A stretch of DNA of 14,159 bases from Acidobacteriaceae bacterium (GTDB lineage Bacteria > Acidobacteriota > Vicinamibacteria > Vicinamibacterales > CAVVIG01), in the NCBI GenBank assembly GCA_031274845.1, contig JAISPN010000105.1, positions 1 to 14,159 of the forward strand, given 5' to 3'. A program made the position numbers and the translations under genes. Below, piece after piece: positions 5,553 through 11,346 of the stretch. Below the pieces are notes generated by a model. The model had not been told where the DNA came from. It made no database searches and was given only the letters and a program-made list of their open reading frames with translations. Every line of letters starts with the position of its first letter. Within the stretch, counting starts at the first letter, position 1.

Positions 5553-7469
5553 CTACATTTCCACCTGTACGCCAAGCTCCACGACACGATTGACCGGGAG
5601 GTGGAAGAACGCGGTCGCCCGTTGGGCGTTGCGCGCCAGGAGCACGAACAGTTGCTCGCGCCACGCCGGCATGCCTTCCTTGGCGCTCACGATGATGGTT
5701 TCGCGTCCGAGGAAGTAGATCACATCGTGTTCGAGCGCGGGCGCGAGCTCGTGCGCCTGTTCGAGCGCCGTGGGGATGTTGGGATTTTCCATGAACCCGT
5801 AGCGCACGATGACGTCGAAGAGCCCCGCGCCGAGCGGCATCACCGTCACGCGCGCCTCATCGTCGACGTACGGCGTGGTCTGTGTCTGGACGCTGAGGAC
5901 GACAACCGTGTCGTGCAGCACCTTGTTGTAGCGAAGGTTGTGCGCGAGCGCCGGCGGCGTGCCGCGCGGCTGCGCGGTCATGAAGACCGCCGTGCCTGCC
6001 ACGCGGACCGGCGGATTTTCGCGCACCCGCGCCACGAAGTCTTCGATCGGGATCGACTGCGCGGTGAGACGAGCCGCGAGGATCTGACGTCCCCGCTTCC
6101 ACGTCGTCATCAACGTGAAGATGATGATGCCGATGACGAGCGTCAGCCAGCCGCCGTGCAGAATCTTCAGCACGTTGCCGATGAAGAACGAGAGGTCAAT
6201 CGTCAGGAAGATGCCGGTGACGGTGTAGGCCACGACCGGCGGCCACTTCCAGCGGTTGAGCATCACCACATGCAGCAACATCGCCGTAATCACCATCGTC
6301 ATCGTGACGGCGATGCCGTAAGCCGAGGCGAGCGCGCTCGACGACTCGAAGCCGATGACGACCGCGATCGTCATGACCATGAGCCACCAATTCACCTGGG
6401 GCACATACACCTGACCCATCTCGTGCGACGAGGTATGTTCGATCTCGAGTCGTGGCGAGTATCCGAGCTGGACCGCCTGGCGCGTCAGCGAGAAGGCGCC
6501 GGAGATGAGCGCTTGCGACGCGATGATGGCCGCCATCGTGGCGATGATGACGAGCGGCAGACGCGCCCAGTCTGGCGCCAGCAGGAAGAATGGTTGCGCC
6601 GCCGCCTGGGGCTGCTGCAAGAGCAACGCGCCCTGACCGAAGTAGTTGAGGAGGAGCGCCGGCAGCACCAACGCGAACCAGGCAATCTGGATCGGACGTC
6701 TGCCGAAGTGCCCCATGTCGGCATACAGCGCTTCGCTGCCGGTGAGGACGAGCAGCACGCCGCCGAGCACGACGAATCCGTGGCGTCCGTTGGCGAGGAA
6801 GAACGAGACCGCGTACCGCGGATCGAACGCCTTCAGCACGACAGGCGCCGTGACAATCCAGGAGAGGCCCAGCGCCGCAATCGTCACGAACCAGACGACC
6901 ATGATCGGTCCAAACGCTTTGCCGATCCGGTCGGTGCCGCTTTTCTGAATCGCAAAAAGCGCGATGAGAATCGCGACGGTGACGACGACCACGTACGGTT
7001 CGAAGAGCGGTGTCGTGACCTTGAGTCCTTCCACGGCGCCGAGCACGGTGATCGCGGGCGTGATGATGCCGTCGCCGTAGAGCAGCGAGGCGCCGAAAAT
7101 ACCAGCGAGCATGAGCACGGGCGTCATGCTCCGTCCCGTCGTGGGACGCGGCAGCAGCGCGGCCAGCGCGAGGATGCCCCCTTCGCCCTGGTTATCGGCG
7201 CGCATGACGATCGCGATGTACTTGATCGAGACCACCATGACGAGCGAGTAGATGATGAGCGACAGCACGCCGAGCACATTCGCGGCATCGGGCGTGACGC
7301 CGTGTTCGCCGTAGAAACACTCGCGCAGCGAATAGAGCGGACTGGTGCCGAGGTCGCCGTAGACGACGCCGACAGCTGTCAGTGTGAGAGGGAGAAGCCT
7401 CCCCGCCTTCAGGCGTGGAGAAGGGTGCACGCGTGCTCCAATTGAGACGAACGACAGCGTACTACACAT
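5553..7469 (-). CDS. kup: Potassium transporter Kup (KUP/HAK/KT family)
   Basis: Kup takes up potassium across the inner membrane, coupled to protons in characterised members. At 638 residues it has the usual length. Hallmarks are GVVYGDLGTSPLYSLRE (34-50) in the first membrane helix, ADNQGEGG (91-98), LYGDGIITPA (about 130-139) with a membrane acidic residue, SEALYADMGHFG and NYFGQGALLL. About 12 hydrophobic helices fill residues 27-450, followed by a soluble C-terminal domain ending VVELGVQVEM. The ATG at 7467-7469 has AGACAGG directly against it. A GTG 13 codons further in (residue 14) has a better-placed GGAG 5 nt upstream and could be the real start. It lies 30 nt after the PA14 membrane protein gene and 10 nt before treS, so it is in the middle of the operon. 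Confidence 0.95.
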   Translation of the reverse strand: MCSTLSFVSIGARVHPSPRLKAGRLLPLTLTAVGVVYGDLGTSPLYSLRECFYGEHGVTPDAANVLGVLSLIIYSLVMVVSIKYIAIVMRADNQGEGGILALAALLPRPTTGRSMTPVLMLAGIFGASLLYGDGIITPAITVLGAVEGLKVTTPLFEPYVVVVTVAILIALFAIQKSGTDRIGKAFGPIMVVWFVTIAALGLSWIVTAPVVLKAFDPRYAVSFFLANGRHGFVVLGGVLLVLTGSEALYADMGHFGRRPIQIAWFALVLPALLLNYFGQGALLLQQPQAAAQPFFLLAPDWARLPLVIIATMAAIIASQALISGAFSLTRQAVQLGYSPRLEIEHTSSHEMGQVYVPQVNWWLMVMTIAVVIGFESSSALASAYGIAVTMTMVITAMLLHVVMLNRWKWPPVVAYTVTGIFLTIDLSFFIGNVLKILHGGWLTLVIGIIIFTLMTTWKRGRQILAARLTAQSIPIEDFVARVRENPPVRVAGTAVFMTAQPRGTPPALAHNLRYNKVLHDTVVVLSVQTQTTPYVDDEARVTVMPLGAGLFDVIVRYGFMENPNIPTALEQAHELAPALEHDVIYFLGRETIIVSAKEGMPAWREQLFVLLARNAQRATAFFHLPVNRVVELGVQVEM

Positions 7470-7499
7470 CCTGTCTGGCGATGTGCCGGCTGGACAGGG

Positions 7500-9848
7500 T
7501 TAGCGCTGAGACAAGGCATAGAGCTCGATGGCGCCATCGCGCGCGAGCAGATGGAGATCGCCGCTAGCGTGGACGGCGGTGACGCTGTCTGCGCTCATCC
7601 GGTCGGTGTGGACAAACACATGCGACACGCGCAAGGCACGAAGAGCCGCGATTGATGTTAGGTCGGGGAAGTTGCTCAAGGCGTCCGCGTTCTTGTAGAA
7701 ACTGTTTGGTTGAAATCCGCTGTAGCCGTTCAGGATAGGCCGCCAGTGCGCCGTTGAGTTGAGCATGTACTCCGCGTGTGCCTGGGCGCGGCGTCCATCG
7801 GGAAAGGGGATCTCCACGACGACCGCGTCGTGCTCGTGCGCGGGCAACGTGTAGATCGCAGGAATGCCGTCGAACCGGGTCAGTTCGAGCGGCGCGGCCA
7901 GCGGTTCGAGCGCGGCAATCGCGATGAGTCCTGTGGCGACAAACGGCCATGCCGCCGCCGGCACCAATCGCCGCAGCGCGACGACGCCGAATCCAGCGAG
8001 GCCGGCGACGCCGACAATGCCAAGGTACCCGAAGCGGGAGATGGCGCGAATCGCTTGCAGTAGCGGCAGCCACTGATAGAGCAGCGCGTAGCCCGGAAGC
8101 GCTGGTCCGAACGACAGCGCGACGCCGACGACAGCCATCGCGATGAACATGCGCGCGCGGGGGTTCGTCCATCCGATCCCGCCGGCGAGCGCGACGAGCG
8201 TCAGCAGCAGTCCGAGCGCGCCTGGGAAGAGCGCCGCGGTGCTGCCGGGAAAAAACCGGTCGCTCCACAGCCAGTAGTGAAGACGCGCCGTTGTCGTCAG
8301 GTAGTCCCGCCAATGCGCTGAGTATCTGGCGACGACGTCGAGGGAGCGCGTAAATCCGTAGTCGGCGCTGACGCGCATGTACGGCAGCAGCGCCGGCAGC
8401 AGCAGTACGCCCGCAAGCAGCGCTGACGATGCGAGCAGGAGCAGTGCGCGACGGCGGCGGGCGCGCACGAGGATGTCGAATCGCACGAGCGTCGCGGCGG
8501 CGAGCGCGAAGCTGGTGAACACGAACAGGTGGACCGACGTCAGCGCTTGCAGGACGAACCAGCCGGTGAGCGCGAGCGCGTGACGGATGCGTGGCGTCCG
8601 CAGCACGTTGTCGAGCGCGAGTAACGCCAGCGGCAGAAACTCGACGTGGAGCGCTTGCAGGTGCGGAATTCGGGTCAGTGTGTGCGTGTTGAATCCGAAG
8701 GTGCAGCCGGCGACCAGCCCCGCCACCCAACTGCCGGTCCACTGCGCGATCACCAGACACATCGTCCAGCCGGTCAACGTGAACCCGATGAGCACGAGCA
8801 GGTTGTAGGTGAAGACCGGCGATGCGCCGAGCCACAGGAACGGCGCGCCGATGGCCGATTGCGTGAGCATCGATTCGGAGTAGGCGAGCGTCGTGTGCTC
8901 CGGATAGAAGATGTTGGCGTCGAACAGGTGCCGCGGATCGCGCGGCAGTTCGTGCGCCACCCAGGCCACGGCCCAGGTGTTCAGCATCGTGTCGGCGTTG
9001 TCGTTGCGCGAGAGATGTCCCGGGTCGCTTGCAAGCGGCCACGTATGGACCACCGCCAGAAAAGCAAAGAACAGCAATGACGCGGCGGCAAGCGGTACGC
9101 GCGTGCCTGGAGGACGTGTCTCTGGCGCGTGCTGTTGTTCCTGCTCCAGCGCGCGGTGCAAGGCGCGGTAGATGCCCGGCGCCATGCGGCGCCACGCGAG
9201 CCATCCGCCGAGCAGCAGCGTCATGACGAGCGTGGTTTCCGCGGCCAGATCAACGACGCGGCCGATGACGATCGATGCCAGGCGCACGCGTTTCGGCGTC
9301 AGCACCCAGGAGGGCACCGGTTGAAGCCGGCCCCCTTTGCGCGCCCAGGAGAAATCGAGCGCGTAGTCGCCGCCGTACTGGACGTAGTCGATGACGACGC
9401 GGTGCGCGCCCGGCGCGAGGAGGCTGGCCGCGGTGCCGGTCTGCGCGTCGTGCGCGCCCGGGAGCGAGATCAGCGTCTGCCCGTCAATGGACAACGTGCC
9501 GGCATCGTCGGAGGTCAGTGCAAACGTGTACGTGCCGGATTGCCACGTGGTAAGGAACCCGGTCCACTGCGCGCTGAATGCCTGCGGCGGCGCGCCGTGC
9601 CAGTGCCGCGAGATGTGCGCGGTGGACGGCACCGGATCGATGGCGGTGATGTCGTCGTCGCCAGATGGTTGGAGGTTGGTCGTGTAGACCACGTGCAAGC
9701 CGCGCGTTGGAACGAGGGTGGCGCGTGCCGCGTACAGCACCACGGTCGCGGCGGCCAACGTCAGCAGCCATCTGGTGATGGTGAACGAGAAGCCGTGGCG
9801 CATCGGTCCGGCTATTTTACCGGGCGTGGTGTGGAGCGGGGCGCTCAC
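7500..9848 (-). CDS. Polytopic membrane protein with an extracytoplasmic PA14-like domain, GT-C glycosyltransferase-like
   Basis: The 782-residue product begins with a membrane helix (about 26-46), then a PA14-like beta domain (about 50-185) with WTGFLTTWQSGTYTFALTSDD, IDGQTLI and a VVIDYVQYGGDYALDFSW strand pair; such domains usually bind carbohydrate. A second helix (about 193-219) is followed by a charged loop and then 10 or more membrane helices from residue 252 to about 650. The loop after the first helix of this block carries NDNADTMLNTW (D283, D286) and ANIFYPEHTTLAYSES, a pattern seen in GT-C fold proteins that use polyprenyl-phosphate sugars. A soluble C-terminal tail ends the protein. 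Enzyme activity is inferred, not shown. The GTG start (9846-9848) overlaps the stop of the ATPase gene by 4 nt (GTGA), indicating translational coupling. ATG at codon 16 is an alternative. Confidence 0.8.
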   Translation of the reverse strand: MSAPLHTTPGKIAGPMRHGFSFTITRWLLTLAAATVVLYAARATLVPTRGLHVVYTTNLQPSGDDDITAIDPVPSTAHISRHWHGAPPQAFSAQWTGFLTTWQSGTYTFALTSDDAGTLSIDGQTLISLPGAHDAQTGTAASLLAPGAHRVVIDYVQYGGDYALDFSWARKGGRLQPVPSWVLTPKRVRLASIVIGRVVDLAAETTLVMTLLLGGWLAWRRMAPGIYRALHRALEQEQQHAPETRPPGTRVPLAAASLLFFAFLAVVHTWPLASDPGHLSRNDNADTMLNTWAVAWVAHELPRDPRHLFDANIFYPEHTTLAYSESMLTQSAIGAPFLWLGASPVFTYNLLVLIGFTLTGWTMCLVIAQWTGSWVAGLVAGCTFGFNTHTLTRIPHLQALHVEFLPLALLALDNVLRTPRIRHALALTGWFVLQALTSVHLFVFTSFALAAATLVRFDILVRARRRRALLLLASSALLAGVLLLPALLPYMRVSADYGFTRSLDVVARYSAHWRDYLTTTARLHYWLWSDRFFPGSTAALFPGALGLLLTLVALAGGIGWTNPRARMFIAMAVVGVALSFGPALPGYALLYQWLPLLQAIRAISRFGYLGIVGVAGLAGFGVVALRRLVPAAAWPFVATGLIAIAALEPLAAPLELTRFDGIPAIYTLPAHEHDAVVVEIPFPDGRRAQAHAEYMLNSTAHWRPILNGYSGFQPNSFYKNADALSNFPDLTSIAALRALRVSHVFVHTDRMSADSVTAVHASGDLHLLARDGAIELYALSQR

Positions 9849-10681
9849 CAGGGGGGGAGCGTCATGAACAGGAACGTCTTCAGAAATTCATCGTCCGAGT
9901 GGAGGAGTTCGGTGATGCTGCCTTCGAAGTAGATCCGTCCCTCGTGCAGCACGATGAAGCTGGCGCGCGCTGATTCGTGCTCGGGAATGGCGTGGATGCT
10001 GATCCGCCCCTCGTCGCGCGTGGCGGCGTGCGTGGCGACATAGTGCGCGTCACGAATCTGGTGCGTGACGACAATCGCGCTGACCTGTTGGAGGTCGCGC
10101 ACCTTGACGATTTCGTCGCTGATGCTGGTGGCGGTAATCGGATCGAGGCCGACGGTCGGGTCGTCGAACAAGAGCAGGTTCGGCCGTGCCGCCATCGCGC
10201 GGCCGATGGCCACGCGGCGCCGCTGTCCGCCCGAGAGCGCCGAGGGCATCTTGTCGATGTGTTCTTCGAGTCCGACGAAGCCGAGCACCTCCTCGACGCG
10301 GCGCCGCGCCTCGTCGAGCGGCATGTCCGTTTCTTCGTACAAGCGGTAGCCGACATTTTCAGCGACGGTGAGCGAGTCGAAGAGCGCTGTTTCCTGGAAC
10401 AACATGCCGACATCGGCGCGCACGCGCATCAGATCGTTTTCGGGCATCGTATCTATTCGCTCGCCATTGATGAAAATTTTTCCTCCGTCAGGCTTTAGCA
10501 GTCCCAGAATCAGTTTTAGAATGATCGACTTACCCCCACCGCTCGCGCCAAGCAAAATCTTCATCGTGCCGCGTGGCAGGGAGAAGCTCACGTCACGAAG
10601 CACGACGTGGTCGTCGAATGCGAACGACACGTGCTCGAGGACAATGGCTGGCGTATCGGGATGAGACGGAGGTAACGTCAT
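9845..10681 (-). CDS. ABC transporter ATP-binding protein, MlaF-like
   Basis: This cytosolic ATPase has all main ABC motifs: Walker A GASGGGKS (45-52), Q-loop Q96, signature LSGGQ (149-153), Walker B LLLFDDPT (D173, D174) and H-loop H207. The HIDKMPSALSGGQRRRVAIGRA region and DPITATSISDEI resemble MlaF-type lipid transport ATPases and their acidobacterial relatives. The usual catalytic Glu after the Walker B Asp is Asp here. An extra segment (about 217-240) precedes the last strand. No permease (MlaE) or substrate-binding (MlaD) gene is present nearby, so the partner is elsewhere or unusual. I chose ATG at 10679-10681 because the first conserved block starts soon after; GTG at 10699 would lengthen it by six residues and run further into the divergent gene. 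It is the first gene of the operon and overlaps the next by 4 nt. Confidence 0.88.
   Translation of the reverse strand: MTLPPSHPDTPAIVLEHVSFAFDDHVVLRDVSFSLPRGTMKILLGASGGGKSIILKLILGLLKPDGGKIFINGERIDTMPENDLMRVRADVGMLFQETALFDSLTVAENVGYRLYEETDMPLDEARRRVEEVLGFVGLEEHIDKMPSALSGGQRRRVAIGRAMAARPNLLLFDDPTVGLDPITATSISDEIVKVRDLQQVSAIVVTHQIRDAHYVATHAATRDEGRISIHAIPEHESARASFIVLHEGRIYFEGSITELLHSDDEFLKTFLFMTLPPW
10668..10673 (+). promoter_or_regulatory. Shine-Dalgarno that sets a TTG start for the DUF202 gene
   Basis: GGAGGT lies 7 nt before TTG at 10681-10683. This is the best ribosome binding site in the window. It decides the start of the DUF202 gene against the upstream in-frame ATGs at 10573 and 10618, whose added residues would be antisense to the ATPase gene and are not DUF202-like. 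Confidence 0.75.
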
Positions 10682-11088
10682 TGAAACGTAGCTTGACACG
10701 AAGCCACGAAGAACACGAGAGCGAGAGTCCCATTGACCCTCGCGTGCTGTTTGCCGCCGAACAGACCTTTCTTGCCTGGTTGCGGACCGGCATGGCGCTC
10801 ATGGGGTTTGGGTTTGTCGTCGCCCGGTTCGGGCTGCTCCTCCGTGAGCTGGCAACCAATCAGGGGGTGCCGGAGACGCCAGGATTCTCCCGCTGGTTCG
10901 GGGTGGCAATCGTTGGACTTGGCGTGGCGTTGACGGTGGGATCTTCGGCGCAGCACGTGTTCACGGTCGAACGCCTGGGCCGCGGCGAGCCGCTCGGCGC
11001 GCGCCCCTCCGCGCTCGGCATCACGATGGCGCTCCTGCTGGTCGCTGTCGGCGCCATGATGACGATTTATCTCGCCACCGGGGTGTAA
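10681..11088 (+). CDS. DUF202 (YidH family) inner membrane protein
   Basis: The 135-residue product has the DUF202 hallmark FAAEQTFLAWLRTGMALMGF near residues 24-43, with three membrane helices at about 37-55, 70-88 and 112-132. The function of the family is not established. The N-terminus is hydrophilic and rich in Arg, His, Glu and Ser. I chose a TTG start because of the strong GGAGGT 7 nt upstream. It is the only clear plus-strand gene and is divergent to the ATPase gene; the two start codons share base 10681. Its transcription must therefore start inside the ATPase coding region, and no convincing -35/-10 pair was recognised there. The gene ends with TAA at 11086-11088, facing the TonB receptor gene. 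Confidence 0.9.
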   Translation: MKRSLTRSHEEHESESPIDPRVLFAAEQTFLAWLRTGMALMGFGFVVARFGLLLRELATNQGVPETPGFSRWFGVAIVGLGVALTVGSSAQHVFTVERLGRGEPLGARPSALGITMALLLVAVGAMMTIYLATGV

Positions 11089-11303
11089 GCCACCACACGC
11101 CGCGGAAGCCCTCATCACAGCGCGACACGTCGGCCGATGTGTGGCACGCGCGTGAGAAAAAATCGACTGATTACGATGTCTTGCCAATTGTGCGACGCAC
11201 GAGCGCGAAGGATGCTGGTCTGACCGCGGAACAACTCACTCGAAGGTAATTGCGATCCCGAAGTGCCGTAAGAGCGAATGAGTGACTGACAGGCGGGAGT
11301 ACG
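11089..11303. other. Non-coding gap between convergent genes
   Basis: No convincing gene is seen. The stretch holds an 18-bp near-perfect inverted repeat with one G:T pair (11125-11142), a 10-bp palindrome CACGCGCGTG (about 11146-11155) followed by an A-run, and a short GTGCGaCGCAC inverted repeat near 11190. A 36-codon plus-strand frame from GTG at 11139 to TAA at 11249 has no ribosome binding site and no family I recognise; it could be a gene remnant. Confidence 0.4.
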
Positions 11304-11332
11304 GAGACGGAGACCGTGAGGGTCTCCGTCTC
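11304..11332. terminator. Perfect 12-bp hairpin between convergent genes
   Basis: GAGACGGAGACC (11304-11315) and GGTCTCCGTCTC (11321-11332) are exact inverse complements around a GTGAG loop. It lies 15 nt past the stop of the TonB receptor gene on the minus strand and about 215 nt past the DUF202 stop on the plus strand. No T-run follows on either strand, so it may act as a non-canonical bidirectional terminator or as a 3'-end stabiliser. Confidence 0.5.
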
Positions 11333-11346
11333 TGTGACGTGGAGCG

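Noticed and set aside
5505..7445. A 646-codon plus-strand open frame opposite kup
   Set aside because: It is antisense to the clearly real Kup gene. Its product is almost entirely Arg, His, Asp and Glu, as expected when hydrophobic codons with G or C at the third position are read backwards.
7564..9204. A 546-codon minus-strand frame inside the PA14/GT-C-like gene
   Set aside because: It is an out-of-frame shadow, very rich in Arg and Ala, while the main frame has coherent membrane helices.
9845..9880. A run of seven Gs near 9850-9857 as a possible frameshift site in the ATPase gene
   Set aside because: The ATPase frame is intact to its stop, and the 4-nt GTGA overlap with the next gene is a normal coupling arrangement.
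10573..10680. A 36-residue N-terminal extension of the DUF202 protein from the ATG at 10573
   Set aside because: The extension is Arg-rich antisense of the ATPase N-terminus, and the perfect GGAGGT before TTG 10681 gives a better start.
11139..11249. A 36-codon plus-strand frame starting at GTG
   Set aside because: The tail (DAGLTAEQLTRR) looks somewhat protein-like, but it has no ribosome binding site, no recognised family, and its start lies within a palindrome.
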